A DNA stretch of 64,000 bases from Microdochium bolleyi. Its lineage: Eukaryota; Ascomycota; Sordariomycetes; Xylariales; Microdochiaceae. Where the stretch lies: assembly GCA_001566295.1 (NCBI GenBank), contig KQ964252.1, positions 744,001-808,000 on the forward strand, in the 5' to 3' direction. A program made the translations under genes and the position numbers. Within the stretch, counting starts at the first letter, position 1. Every line of letters starts with the position of its first letter. Below are positions 11,893 to 24,016 of this stretch, in pieces. The notes under the pieces are model-generated. The model saw only the letters and a program-made list of their open reading frames with translations. It did no database searches and had not been told where the DNA came from.

Positions 11893-13639
11893 ATGCGTCG
11901 CCCCAGCCTGGCAGATGTCGAATCAGCGGCGCCCTTCCTCGACAAAGACGACCTCGACAATGGCAGGCCCAGCTGGACGGAACTGTCAGATACAGAGGGC
12001 CGCAGCTCCTCGTCTTCCACGGATGCCTCGTCGGCATACACAGTCTCGGGCGAGTCGCACCGGAGACCACGATGGCTGAGAGCCACAAGCCTTCGAGGGC
12101 TCAGGCGGTGGAGGACCGACCCGCGGTGTCTCCTCTTCGCCGCCGTCGCCACATGCGTTATGCTGCTCGTCTTGTGTAACCCGTACCTCCCTGCGGAGCA
12201 GCGGCCGGTCAACTCCATTGTCGCATGGATCACCTCATTCGGTCGTGAAGATGGCGACTGCACGACATGGCCCGTGGGAGAGGACGGCAAGCTCATCGAC
12301 AGTAGTAACCTTGCTCCGCGGGAGCAGCTCGAGCTGGACACCATCGCGCCGCACGGGGGTTGGAAGAAGCCCGAGGGAATCAAGATCGTGGGTATGGTTT
12401 TCTTCGGGCGGAAGCGGACCGTCGACGTCCTAGACTGCTACCTCCATCAGAACCTGGCTGCGAACGGTGGATATGTCGACGAGTTCTGGTTCATGGTGCA
12501 CACGGACGTCAAGGACGACATGGCCTGGTTGGAAGAACTGGTCAGCAAGAACCCTGGCGTATACAAGATGGTTGGCAAGGGCGTCTGCGACCAGGGCAGG
12601 TCATACGAATGCCTGTGGTCCTATGCGGTGGAGGACAAGACAATGTACATCAAGATCGACGACGACATTGTGAGTGCCAGGCCAGATCGTCACGCCCAGG
12701 CGCAGACCCAAAGCGTAATGAATGAAGGAGTCGCTAACGTTGTGTATGCTCACCTCTCAGGTCTACATCCACCCAGATGCGATCCCTCAGCTCGTCCACA
12801 CCCGAATCAACGTCCCTCATCCGTTTGCGATTGCGGGAAACCTTGTCAACAGCCCGATGACAGGCATGCGCCACTACCACTACGGTGCCATCCACCCGTT
12901 CATGCCCGAGGCGGAGAACAGTACGTCCCGCGAGGCGGGGATAGCGTGGCGGCCGTCCAAGAAGCCACAGCTGCAGAGACGGGATAAGCCGGATCCCGAG
13001 GTTGAGGCGAAGATCATCGACGGCATCATCCACCTGCCTGTCCCGTTCCCGGGCCACACCTGGCATATGTCGTCAGAGGACCATTTCGACCTGCTCGAGA
13101 CGCCGATGGGGATCTACGACCAGCATGGAAGCCCTGATCTCGTCGCTTTTGGTCCTGCGTGGGAGTCGTGGGCCATCGGTGCGCAGCAGCAGTACTCCTT
13201 GCTCCACAACCTCGAGCAGAACCGGATGGACCGATACTTTTTTGGCCGGAAGATCGAGTACCCGGCTCATGCGAAGACCGCCAACGCTTCGTCCATCATC
13301 CCCCCAATCAAGGGTGGACCCGGCGGCGAGCAGACGTACGACACTGGCTTCACCAGGTACAACGTTAACTTCATGGCCCTGTGGGGGTCCGATATCCGCG
13401 AGCAGCTGCCGATCGCCTGGGACGACGAGCAAGACTTCAGTGTGACCATTCCGAAGCGCACCCGCCGTCCAATCCTCATCGACACGCGCTCGGTGGTGTC
13501 GCACTACAGCTTCTACATCCAGCTGAAGAGCATACGGCAGACGGATCTGCTCGACCGCTATCGAGCGCTGGCTAATGAGGCGGCGTGCCCCGCGAACCGG
13601 TTGAAAGTTCCATTCGATGGGCGTTGTGCCGGGTTCTGA
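11893..13639 (+). CDS. Type II membrane protein, glycosyltransferase-like, function unknown
   Basis: The 551 aa product comes from exons 11893-12669 and 12761-13639 (intron GTGAGT to CTCTCAG). A Ser-rich cytosolic tail of about 78 residues precedes one hydrophobic segment (about 79-98), giving a type II signal-anchor topology typical of Golgi enzymes. The lumenal part starts with an IKIVGMVFFGRKRTVDVLDCY segment, followed by a triple Asp at 256-258 (KIDDDIVYIHP), which resembles the metal/nucleotide-sugar-binding DxD motif of GT-A glycosyltransferases. Later regions are rich in aromatic residues and His, including a HTWHMSSEDHFDL segment; N-glycosylation sequons occur (for example ENST). I do not recognise a named family. 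A Golgi sugar transferase is the best guess, based on topology and the acidic motif only. The intron falls just after the triple Asp. Confidence 0.8.
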
Positions 13640-14858
13640 GCGGCGAGGACGTGGAAGGAGCGGATTGACTTGCGCGAGTATTTCCTAGGTTTTGCATAGC
13701 GGCGTGATTCGTGGGGAGCATCTTCTTATCGCAGGAGATCAAGAGCACAGCAAAGGGCGTTGGGGGTCCTTCAATCATTATCAACTGCGCTGGACATCCG
13801 GTGGTCCCGGGGAGACCCTGTTCTCGACTGGGGTGCGCCTCAGGCGCACTAAACACGAGCGGTGGTCCTGGCGACTTTGTCCAATTAGCATCGCTGTCTT
13901 TCATCTCACTTCATCATGATACCACAATAGATTATCCTTCATCCTGTCTATACTCCCGCTGTTGGCGTTGGTGGTACTCTTGTTTCGGCTTGGACTATTA
14001 TCGTTCACTGAGAGTGGACCCTCGCACACCGACCAATGCGCGGATAGAGTGGTTGTGTCGGGTAAACTGCCTATCATAGAGACGTGGACGACCTATACTC
14101 TAGTCCCTTCTCATGACACCTCACTCACGAGCCTGATCTTGTCAAGAGGAAGCCCGCGATCATGAATTTCTCCGATGTGCCAATCCTGCTCCGACTTGCT
14201 TTCTTCAATGCATGCGCGGTACCGAGATTCCAAATTTGAGAACGACAAGACTAGCCAATCCAGATGTCCTGCTCCAGTTTGCTTTAGTCAATCATTCTGA
14301 ACTTCCATTTAGGACGTCGATTGGCAAGGCTAGAGGCTATATGTGATGGCGGAGGCCAGGCGGGGCAAGGATAATTATCTCGGCGTCCCGCTTTCCAAGA
14401 ATGCCAGGTCTGACGGACACAATTTGTCCTTTCTCTACAAAGTTGTGAAACAGAATGTGAGCAACAGAAGGCAGCTATTCTTCATGCACAGGTCGTTCTT
14501 GACGTTCATGTGCCACCTTGGCCAGCCGTGCTTCCGAATGCATCACCAACACTTACGCTAGCCTTTGTGCGGAAGCTAGCAGCTTTCTGGAAGGGCCGTG
14601 ACGGCCGACCTGATTAAAGATGGCCCCACCACCTCGTCAAGTCAGTCAGCCTTAACTGGCCTTCTCATGCCCCACGACAGCTTGCAAGCTCACGTCACCC
14701 GCCAACTCTCCCCATGTGCTTCAGCTGGGCAAGAAGGCACAGCGAACGCCGACGAGTCCTGGCGCGTCTCCGTTAAACACGAACCGCGCTCCTCCCCGAA
14801 CACGTCCACAAGCACAGCTAGCCACAACACCGCCATTAAATTTAATCGGGGAGCAACC
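13640..14858. other. Intergenic, 1.2 kb; upstream part of the OXR1-like gene
   Basis: No independent gene is recognised. The final 261 nt (from 14598) stay open in frame with the next coding region and begin with an ATG, so they could encode an 87-residue N-terminal extension; see the findings. Confidence 0.55.
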
Positions 14859-16049
14859 ATGACCAACCACCACCACTCGCAGGGCAACCTCATAGACGTC
14901 TCGCCACCGTCCTCCGGCTACTCGACACCGCAACACCCGTATGCTGCCAACGCCCCTCAGGCACCCGCCGCATCCTACGGTTTCGGCTCAGCAGTCCTCG
15001 GTCTCTGGCGGCGTCTCTCGTCCCCCGACGAGCAACAACAACAGCAGCAGCAGCAGCAACAACAGGACGGATTCAAACCGGCCGGCGCAACAAGCATGGT
15101 CTCGAGCATGTTCTCCTCTATTTCAGGTGACGGAATCAACGGGGCTTTTACACCGCCACGCCGCCAGGCCTCACCAGTCGGGCTGCCGAGCCTGGGTGCT
15201 CTCTCGCTGGTAGGCTTCCACTACGACACACAGCCTGAGCAGCAGCTCCTCAACCGCGGCATTGCCGAGGAGATCCGCACGTTCCTGCCTGAGCGGCTCA
15301 AAATCTCAGACAGCTGGCGGCTCGTGTACAGTCTGTACCAGAACGGAAGCTCGCTGGGCACGCTCTACAAGCTCTGTGACGAGTATCGTGGGCGACGGGT
15401 GGGATACGTGCTCGTTGTGCGAGACGGCACGGACAGTGTAAGTTCAACCGTGGCGCCTATCTTCCCTGCTGAAGAACCAGCACGTTTTTGGTGTCACTAC
15501 ACATCTTGGCGAGACGGGAAATCTGACTAATTCGTTCCTTCTTCGGATGAGCAGACTTTTGGCGCCTACCTGACCGACACCCCCCACCCAGCTCACTCGT
15601 ACTACGGCACCGGCGAGTGCTTCCTCTGGAGAGCAGAGCTCCATGCCGCTCTTCCGCCACCTCCTTCCGCCGATACGAGCGACCTAGACAACTACCGTGT
15701 GACCACAATCGCCTCGACAGGGGCGGCAGATGATGGGTCATCGTCCCACCTTGCTCCGGCACCTATCGATCCAACCACGAATAAGGCTGTGCCGCCACCA
15801 GTCGCCCAGACACAGAGCATTCGCTTCCAGAACTTCTCCTATAGCGGCATCAACGACTACTGTATCCAGAGCGAGACTGGATTCTTGTCTGTGGGCGGCG
15901 GTAACGGCAAGTACGGCCTGTGGCTGAACGACTCGCTGAGCAAGGGTCGCAGTGGGGAATGCGAGACGTTCCTCAACCGGCCCTTGAGTGACGAAGGCGA
16001 AAAATTCGACATCATGGGTGTCGAGCTCTGGGTCATTGGTGCATCCTGA
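14859..16049 (+). CDS. OXR1: TLDc-domain protein, oxidation resistance protein Oxr1-like
   Basis: The 357 aa product comes from exons 14859-15437 and 15555-16049. The N-terminal 120 residues are low-complexity with a poly-Gln run; the TLDc domain fills about 135-355 and carries its usual marks: SDSWRLVYSLYQNGSSLGTLY, FGAYLTDTPH, a YYGTGECFLW strand, NDYCIQSETGFLSVGGG, and YGLWLNDSLSKGRS, ending at the hydrophobic VELWVIG strand. TLDc proteins protect against oxidative damage, and yeast Oxr1 also acts in V-ATPase disassembly; which role applies here is not shown. The start was placed at 14859 (CAACCATGA); an in-frame ATG at 14598 would give 444 aa. An Ala/Pro/Asp-rich loop inside the second exon is longer than in the yeast protein. 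Confidence 0.9.
15031..15065 (+). repeat. CAA/CAG repeat coding for poly-Gln
   Basis: Mixed CAA and CAG codons give about 11 consecutive Gln in the disordered N-terminus of the TLDc protein. Such tracts often vary in length between strains. Confidence 0.85.
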
Positions 16050-18015
16050 CATAGTGTGGCAACCAAACAACAACCCGTGCCCAGTTTCGTGAATGACGCA
16101 TATTAATGGCAATTGGGCTGCTGGTCAGAGAACAAGAGTTATTTGTCATCCTTCACGAGACCGACAAGCAATCTCGCTGTGCCAGCACCGGTCAGCCACG
16201 CAAAAAAAGCTGGCACCCGTATATAAGGGAGCCTTAAGGTGCAATCAGTCAAAGAGCAGCGCCCACTTCGTCCAATGGTGCAAGGACGCTGCAGTACAGC
16301 ACTTGTCGACAACCTTGGCGGGTGCTCCACTGCTTGGGAACAGGTGGCCAGGAGACGCGTCAAGTTATACAAACAAACTTCCATGGTCACCAACTGTTTC
16401 CGCAATCGCTCGCAGCTTGAAACACGCCTTGGGCCCTGTTGCGGCGGTTGCGAAACCGTCAATTGAGTATCACCAAAGTTCATACAGGCAATGGCACATT
16501 CAACCACGACGCCAGACTTGATAGTCAGCAGCGTTTCAGAATCGAGTCTTTCGAAGCACTCAATTCGGCGAGCTTTTGCCCATAGCCATTGTGCCATTGG
16601 CTGTGTTGCAACGGCTATGACTGTAGGATGGCTACCCGGTCTCACACCTCACCTGGGAATGGTCAGACCAAACTCGACATGGTTCTAGTTCGCGTATCCC
16701 AGTGACAATCTTTCCCGGATGGAGGGACCCTTTAAGTGCTGCACATAGCTCGGAGACAGTTCACCACGGAGTTCATGCACTTATGAAGTAATGTTCTTAT
16801 CACTTCGCCTGGAACGGCACGATCGGGTTTGGTCGCATAAACCGCGTCAACGACGGCGTGGCCTTGCCAGCTAGGGCTCTTCAACGCGCCTAGAAGGCAT
16901 GGTACTTTCGGATCGGTATGCGGCAAGATCGCCATCTCGCCTGGGAAGACCAACCAAACGTTCAATCTCTAGACCTACCTTGCATAATGTGCAAGGTCCT
17001 CTTTTGAAATGCGACAGATACCAGCCACGAAGCCGGCCACTTCACGGCCAGAGAGGACGAATTGTGGAATTTCGACTAGGAATAGGAGACGTGTTCATGG
17101 GAAGGGAGAGTCACAGGGAGCACTGCTGCGAGGACGGCAGAAGAGTGTGCTTCCAGACCGGCCGCGCTACTGCTTGGCAGCCAGGAAGGGCCAGGCCATG
17201 GTGACGCACAAAGAAATGAGACCGGTTGACGTCAATTCCAATCTATCCACTGTGAAGACAAATCGAGTGCCCAGTGTCTTGACCTCGCTTCCGATAATCA
17301 GTCGACTTGATGTTGGCTCATTATTGGTGAAACCTATGCATGGTTGCTACCGGTGAGCTGATCCATACCCGCTATGGTCACCAGTCACTGTACACTTTAG
17401 CCTCGCAGACCTGCACATCGCCGAGAGCGCCTTCTGGGAGAAAGATTGTAGCACGGTCTTGTCACGTTCCCCTCAGCCATTTGGCCAGGAATCCTCGAGA
17501 TATACTCTAGCCAGACGTAGCACATGAACTGTGTCCGCAGCACACAACCACATTAGTCAACTACCCCATCAAAGCACAGACACCCTGCACAAACCTTGTG
17601 GCAGTCGCCGAGGGACTTCGAGACCCCTGAGTGGCGAGACGAGGGCGTCACCAGCGTCGAATTGAACCTGAATCCGGAGCCTCAGCACCGCCAGCTGCGC
17701 CTGGTAGACCCAATCACTGGCCCTGGGGAGGCCGCGCCGTGTAGCTTCGTTTCAACGCAATCCCCAGCCACATGCCACTTGCTGGCTCATGACGATGACC
17801 GTCCATAGATCGCGGGCGAGAAGTCCAGGGTAAAGGGGGACCACCAATACTTGAGCAGGAAGAAGACATATTCCATAGGAACCAGGCTGGAAGATTCACG
17901 TCCAAGCAAGTCACAGGCATGATGAAAAGATAGTTTGTCCGACCCGGATTGTGCAACAATAATCCCACCTTTGCATTCGAGCTTGGAAATACTGAACTTG
18001 CTTGCTGTGTTGCCA
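16050..18015. other. Intergenic, 2 kb, no gene recognised
   Basis: This lies between the 3' ends of the OXR1-like gene and ATG9. Open frames here (for example 16139-16645 on the minus strand) lack recognisable domains. A TATATAAG sequence near 16221 is TATA-like but no coding unit follows it. Confidence 0.55.
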
Positions 18016-20951
18016 TTACATAACCCCCCCGCGCTGATTGAGGTGCGTAGCCTGGAACTGCCTCAGCAGCTGTACGACGCCGGTTTGTTCCTGGCCCTCG
18101 GCACTATCGGATGCCAACGCGCTGTTCTCCCTGCTGAGCTGCCCGCGCCGGTCTTCCTCCCAAGTCGACTCACCGAGCCGCGCCACGCTCTCGTCGACAT
18201 CGCCGTCGTCCGTGTACTGTGTGTTCTGCCGGTGCAGAGTGCTCCGCTGCGTCTTCATCCCTGCGCCCGGGCCTAATCCGGCCGTCGTATTCTCCAGTGA
18301 CTCCTCAATAATGTCGCCGTCGGCGCCATGCTGTTGGTAGAAGCTCCTGGAAGGTTGGTATGGTCTCCCGCCGCGGTGGCCGGGGTTGCGAGACGCTATC
18401 ATGGACGCTGCCGGATGATGCTGAGGGTCAAGTAGCATCGACGCCATTGGTGATGGAGCCACGTGAGCTGGTCCAACGCGTGGAGTGCGGCCTGGGAACT
18501 GAGGACCGGGGGGCTGCCTGCTCTTACCGAGCTCGTTGCGACCAACTCTGGAAGATCTGAGATCTGCCGTAAAGGTAGGAGACATAAGTCCCGGGAACTG
18601 CGGCGGGGGATGGAACTGGTGACGGCCAGCAGGCCCGATTGGTTGAGCGCCGGGCAATCCGCTGCGTGGGTTGTAGAGATAGTTGTCCAGGAATCCGTGG
18701 ACAGACGCCTGCATCTTGCCGTGTTTCGTTGCGTAGTAGTCCTCTCGAGCATCAGCAGTATTGTGTCCTGGTGCTCTCGCATTGCGCGAATCCTTCTGGA
18801 AGTCGAAGACTGCAAATGAGCAGACGTAGCCCAGACCATCCACGTGGACAGTGAACTCGCGGAAGAAATCGACAATCTGATCGCTGCAGCGGGGAAGGCT
18901 GAAGTACAGCACGAGTGGCGTGATCAGTACACCCAAAAGCTCCTCGACAAAGATGATGACGCGAGGCTTGTAGAGTTCGCTGAACTCAGTCTTGACATCG
19001 TAACTGTGAAGACGGCCACGCCATTGATCGGGCTGATAGTGAGTGTACTCGATAACGCTTTGCATCGCGAACTCGGGGTCGAACACGTCGTTCTCCTCCG
19101 AGATCATCCCCCGCGCAACGGCCCAGAGCGTGGTAAGTAGCGCAATGAAACCGAACCCAGTCATGCCTGGGAAGATTTCGAAGTCAACGAACATCTCTGG
19201 GTCAGAAAATCCTACAATTGCAAGAACCGCAATCAGTGCGCCGACGAGGAACTGCGCAGTTCGAGCAGCTAGCTCTGTCTTTTTCTTGGGAAACTGATCG
19301 ATGTAGTGTTTGGCGTACGGATACGACATGTTTAGTCGTTCTTCAAAGAGATGGGGTAGTTCATTGAACTCTCTGAACTTCCATCTAGCTAGTGGTGTAT
19401 ACTGCCGAGCACCGATTGACGAAGTATTTGTTTTGAATTCCTACAATGCACGTCAGCTGGTTGCTTTGTAAGTCAAATTCAACCCAAAGAGGGACTTACA
19501 TTGTAGTAGGTGAAGACGAAATCCACGAGCATGGCGCATGCCAAGAATGGTGTGAGGATAAGATTCATGAAGGCTGCGAATGCGAACCTCGTCTTCATCT
19601 CCCTGCTGAGTTGTGCTCTGTGGTCTGATCTCAGTACGCGTTGATGTACCTGGCCGCTATCGTTGAAGATCAAGTCAAGGACTCCAAATTGGACAGTCCA
19701 CTCTAGAGTCCGTGAAAACCACTGGCGCCTCCGGATGAAAGCGATGGGTGCTGTCAAATTGAGCACATCCTTGTTGAACAGTGCGATTATATAATTTTCG
19801 CGGCGCATCAAGCGATTCGCAATATCGTGAGCATCGAGTCTCTCCTTGCCTTGGTGAGCCATGTGCGGCCCAAGCTGCTTCGATAAGAACCGGCGCTGGG
19901 ATGGAGTTATGTTCGTCGCGGTTCTGACATTTTGGTCGCGGAGCCCGGTGATCTTGGCGACTACGTCCTGCCAAGAGACTGTCTGCATATCTTCTTCCGG
20001 AATATCCAAGAGGAACGTGTAGAAATCTCGGATATGCATCAGACGTGGTATATCGAGCGTCCACTGGATGGTCTTCCACACAAGATAGAAGCTGCAGACC
20101 CATAGGCTGAAGTTCCAGATCCCCCACATATGCTTTGTGCATTGTGGAATCATGATCTGAGAGAGGTTCTTGCTGTGCCTGATCTTGCTGTAGTCTATGC
20201 ATTGCGTAAGCGTCGTCAGTAGAACTGCAATAAACAACACCTTTCTGCGACAACAGTCAGTACTTGTGCCATACGATAACGCAAGTGCAAGCGTCACATG
20301 TCATTACACTCACATTAGATGCAGGGCTCGCTCGAGCAATATACACCACATGCCGGCGCCCAGATAGTAGTCGTAGACATCACGAATGAAGACGTCCAGA
20401 TTAGAGACATTTGCCCATCTGAACATGGCCTTGTCTCGTGGATTCGTAACCATGCCAGGTCGTCGTTGTGCCGCACCCGGCTGGACCGTAGGCAATTGTC
20501 TGAAGTTGTCATCTGGGTGAAGGCGTTGGCGTGCCTGTGCAGTCTCCCACTGCGCTTGTATCCTGCGGTTTGAAGGCCCTGCCGCCCCTTCATTGCTGCC
20601 CTTTGGGCTGGTCCGTCTCGGATTGCGCTTCGAAGCGCCTGCAGCATCTTCCTCAACGAGGAGGGATGCGGGAACGTCATTGTCTGCTTCGTCATCATGT
20701 AAGAGCCACTGTTGTGATCCCGGTCCAGGTGGGAGGCGGCGGCGCGCCGCGTCGGGGCTTCTTGAGGAGGTCGGGCTGTCAGCCGCCAAGCGTTCCGCAA
20801 GGTCATCGTCGTGGAAGTTGTGGGCGAGATTCTCCTCGTCAAGATCGAGTCCGGTGCCGCTCTCGGCGTCGTGGCCATCATCGTGCCCCATCTGACGGTA
20901 GAAAGGAGGGCCATCGTCTGGGCCACCACGGCGGAACACATTGCTCGCCAT
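18016..20951 (-). CDS. ATG9: Autophagy-related protein 9 (lipid scramblase)
   Basis: Multi-spanning membrane protein carried on Golgi-derived vesicles that seed the phagophore. The 935 aa product comes from exons 20314-20951, 19500-20244 and 18016-19440; introns are 69 and 59 nt and keep the frame (the first joins HLI-KVLF inside the first membrane segment). The N-terminal 170 residues are acidic and disordered. The conserved core (about 180-700) has the DVYDYYLGAGMWCILLERAL entry helix, membrane segments around 200-230, 255-285 and 435-460, and a C-terminal membrane pair followed by the SLPRCSDQIVDFFREFTVHV segment and a GLGYVCSFAVFDF segment typical of Atg9. The C-terminal 230 residues are Pro/Gln/Ser-rich and disordered, as in other filamentous fungi. 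Full length, no lesion seen. Divergent from COG6. Confidence 0.96.
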
Positions 20952-21880
20952 GATTGAGATCGGCTCAGCACAGGTACTGGAATGCGTGCAGATGGCGGCA
21001 GCTCATCCTCTATTGGTTGTGAGACGCGGTAGCGTGGTCGAGCCAGTTATCCTCTCTGTCGGGGAAATCGGTAGGTTTCGAACGGAGTGTATGTCGGATA
21101 CGTGTTGGACGGAAACGAGGCTCATCGTCGGTCGGTCGGCGTCGTCGAGGCAGGGCCGCCGTATGCTCAAGGTAGACGATGGGTCCGAGGTCGGGTGGGT
21201 TGGGGATCACGAGGCTGTCCCTGATAGCCCGGCGTGGTGAAGCAGCCGGACAGCACTGCACGGTGGGAGCAGGGCGCAGGCGGCAGTCTGCAAGGGAGAA
21301 CGTCTTGTGAGGATGAGGACACAAGGATAAGGCATGCAGTTGTGGTCATGCTTGCTCTTGAGATCCAGGCAGTCACGGGTTCGAGACAAGCTAGGCGGCG
21401 TGACTGACAGCTACCGCGTCATGGGCAGCAGCGGCATGCGGGAGCGGCCCCACAGCCGTCAACCACGATATCGGCGCAGGGACTCGCATCAGGGCCGAAG
21501 AATGGCTTTATAGCATGACGGCAGCAAGTGCTCTTCTAGCTGCGACAGAAATCTGGCAAGATAGTGTAGTGCAACGGCGTCGGATTTGAGAGCTGGTGTC
21601 GTTTGGTGAGTAGACTTGTCAGAAGTACAAAAGCTGTACCTTTGATTAGCAGCCTCAGCTGTGGGGAGCTCAGGTACAGCTCGGGTACCTAGACAAGGAC
21701 CGCTGTCGTGCACTCCCTGGCAAACGCAGACTGGACACATCCACACTCGCCAGCTGTCCCGAATTCGTGATGCATCGACGCTTGGCCAGCACGCGTCTAA
21801 AGGCCGTTCGTGATAGTCCCGTGATCTGGTACTAGGACAGCTTGTGGTCTCACATCCTGGGGCCCTTCCCTCAGATTACC
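20952..21880. other. Shared upstream region of ATG9 and COG6
   Basis: A 929-nt divergent intergenic region; no conserved reading frame. Both genes act in vesicle traffic from the Golgi. Confidence 0.6.
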
Positions 21881-24016
21881 ATGGCCTCCTATGGTCTGGG
21901 CTCTCTGGAGCTGCCCGTGAGGGACTCTCTATCGTCAGGCCCTCTATCACCAGCAACTTCAAACAGCAGAACGGCCAACCCCGTCTCTTCCAAAGTTACC
22001 ACCGTGCTCTCCACGTCCTACGCGGATGCCGAGTTCCGCGATGCCCTCGCCCTGCTGGACAAGCGAGCCGTCGCCAATACGCCCGAGGTCCGCAGACAGC
22101 TGCGCCTCGACGTGCAGAAGGAGGTCATCGAGAGCAACGGTCAGATTCTCTCAGAGTTCGGCCGCGTCGCCGAGCAGCTGCGCAAGATCGGCAACACGAT
22201 CGACAAGCTCAACAAGAGCTATGCCGAGATGAAGAGCCACGTCACAGCCGCGCGCGAGACCACCACCGCCACGCTTGAGGAGGCCTCGAGCCTCGTCGGC
22301 CAGAAGAAGACCGTCGAGACGAAGCAGCAGCTCCTGCGGGCGTTCCGCCAGCATTTTGTCCTGAGCGAGGACGAGGTCGCCGCGCTCACCATGACCAGCG
22401 AGCCGGTCGACGACCGGTTTTTCGGCGCCCTGGCCAAGGCGAAGCGGATCCGCAAGGACTGCGAGGTCCTGCTGGGCTTCGAGAACCAGACGCTGGGCCT
22501 CGAGATCATGGACCAGACCTCCAAGAACTTGAACCTCGCCTTCCAGAAGCTCTACCGCTGGATCCAGAAGGAGTTCAAGACACTCAACCTGGAGAATCCG
22601 CAAATCAGCTCGTCGGTCCGCCGCGCCCTGCGCGTGCTGGCGGAGCGGCCGTCCCTGTTCCAGAACTGCCTCGACTTTTTCGCCGAGGCACGGCAGCAGA
22701 TCCTGTCAGACTCGTTCTACCTCGCACTCAACGGTACATCGGCGTCTGGCACAAAGGACCACTCCGTCAAGCCGATCGACCTGGTCGCGCACGACCCGCT
22801 GCGGTATGTCGGCGACATGCTGGCGTGGACACACTCGGCGACTGTCAGCGAGCGCGAGGCGCTCGAGGTGCTCTTTGTGTCGGAAGGCAACGAGATCGTG
22901 CAAGGGATCAAAGAAGGGCGCGAGAACGAGCTCTGGAGGCTGATGGCGGACGAGGACGGCGGAGACGGGGCACCACCCGAGTTCGACGCGGTGCAGGCCC
23001 TCAACGACCTCGTCGACCGGGACGTGGCGGGTGCGGCCCGCGTGCTGCGCCAGCGCGTCGAGCAGGTCATCCAGACGAACGAGGAGTCCATCCTGGCGTA
23101 CAGGTTGGCGAACCTCCTGGGGTTCTACCGCGTCACGTTCTCGAAGCTGCTCGGCACGCAGTCCGTCCTCCTGGAGATCATGGCAAACCTCGAGTCCGAG
23201 GCGCTCCGGCAGTTCCGGTCGCTCATGCGCGACCATCTCGCCACGCTGCAGGGCGATTTCCAGCACACACCGGCCGACCTCGCGCCGCCAGAGTTCCTGC
23301 AGGACAGCCTGAAGCAGCTAACATCCATCATGCAGACGTACGAGACGTCGCTGTCGGCCGCGGAGGACCGGGAGGCCGACTTTGAGCCCATCATGGCCGA
23401 GGCCTTTGAGCCGTTTGTGGATGGCTGCCAGAAGATGGCCCGCAACATGCGGGCGCCCAAGGACTCGATTTTCCTCATCAACTGCTACATCACGGCCAGG
23501 ATCACGCTGGGCCCGTTCTCCGACTTCACGGCCAGGCGGATGGCAGCACTTGAAGAGAGCATGAACGAGCACAGAAACAGACTCATCGAGCAGCAGTACG
23601 GGTTCTTCAAGTATGAGTCCTCGCTCGAGCCCCTCCTCGAGGCCATTGCGCCGCTCACGGACTCACACGAGGACATTGCGAAGATGCGGCAGCTCGATGC
23701 GCTCAAGCCTGAGGCCCTGGCCCTCGCGAGCCAGGAGCTCGATGACTTCCTGCCGTCGGCGATCATGGATGCGATGGAGAACATTCAGGCCCTCCAGGAC
23801 GCCAAGATGGCCCGCGAGATCACGGAGGACGCGGCGGAGAAATTCTGCGTCGACTTTGAGCGCATCGAGGAGATGCTCATATACGCGGACGAGCAGCTGC
23901 TGCAGGGCGGAGCTGCTCCGGAAGGCGGCTCCCCGGGCGGTCTCTCAGAGGAGACGCCCACCTACAGGGCGCTTTTCCCCCGGACTACGGGCGAGATAAG
24001 GGTGTTGTTGTCGTAA
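21881..24016 (+). CDS. COG6: Conserved oligomeric Golgi complex subunit 6
   Basis: Subunit of the COG tethering complex (lobe B), needed for retrograde traffic within the Golgi and, in yeast, linked to the Cvt/autophagy route. It is a single uninterrupted exon of 711 aa. The N-terminal region has the Cog6 pattern: a short disordered leader, an YADAEFRDALALLDKR helix, then a coiled coil with the QLRKIGNTIDKLNKSYAEMK stretch (about 85-150), followed by a long all-helical body including the VLLGFENQTLGLEIMDQ and LYRWIQKEFKTLN segments and a conserved C-terminal helical region. The ATG at 21881 (TTACCATGG) is preferred; the frame stays open 13 codons further upstream, but only from a non-ATG codon. 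No signal peptide or membrane span, as expected for a peripheral tether. Confidence 0.92.
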   Translation: MASYGLGSLELPVRDSLSSGPLSPATSNSRTANPVSSKVTTVLSTSYADAEFRDALALLDKRAVANTPEVRRQLRLDVQKEVIESNGQILSEFGRVAEQLRKIGNTIDKLNKSYAEMKSHVTAARETTTATLEEASSLVGQKKTVETKQQLLRAFRQHFVLSEDEVAALTMTSEPVDDRFFGALAKAKRIRKDCEVLLGFENQTLGLEIMDQTSKNLNLAFQKLYRWIQKEFKTLNLENPQISSSVRRALRVLAERPSLFQNCLDFFAEARQQILSDSFYLALNGTSASGTKDHSVKPIDLVAHDPLRYVGDMLAWTHSATVSEREALEVLFVSEGNEIVQGIKEGRENELWRLMADEDGGDGAPPEFDAVQALNDLVDRDVAGAARVLRQRVEQVIQTNEESILAYRLANLLGFYRVTFSKLLGTQSVLLEIMANLESEALRQFRSLMRDHLATLQGDFQHTPADLAPPEFLQDSLKQLTSIMQTYETSLSAAEDREADFEPIMAEAFEPFVDGCQKMARNMRAPKDSIFLINCYITARITLGPFSDFTARRMAALEESMNEHRNRLIEQQYGFFKYESSLEPLLEAIAPLTDSHEDIAKMRQLDALKPEALALASQELDDFLPSAIMDAMENIQALQDAKMAREITEDAAEKFCVDFERIEEMLIYADEQLLQGGAAPEGGSPGGLSEETPTYRALFPRTTGEIRVLLS

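Noticed and set aside
22151..23266. Long minus-strand and alternate plus-strand frames inside COG6
   Set aside because: Shadows of a GC-rich coding exon with C/G-ending codons.
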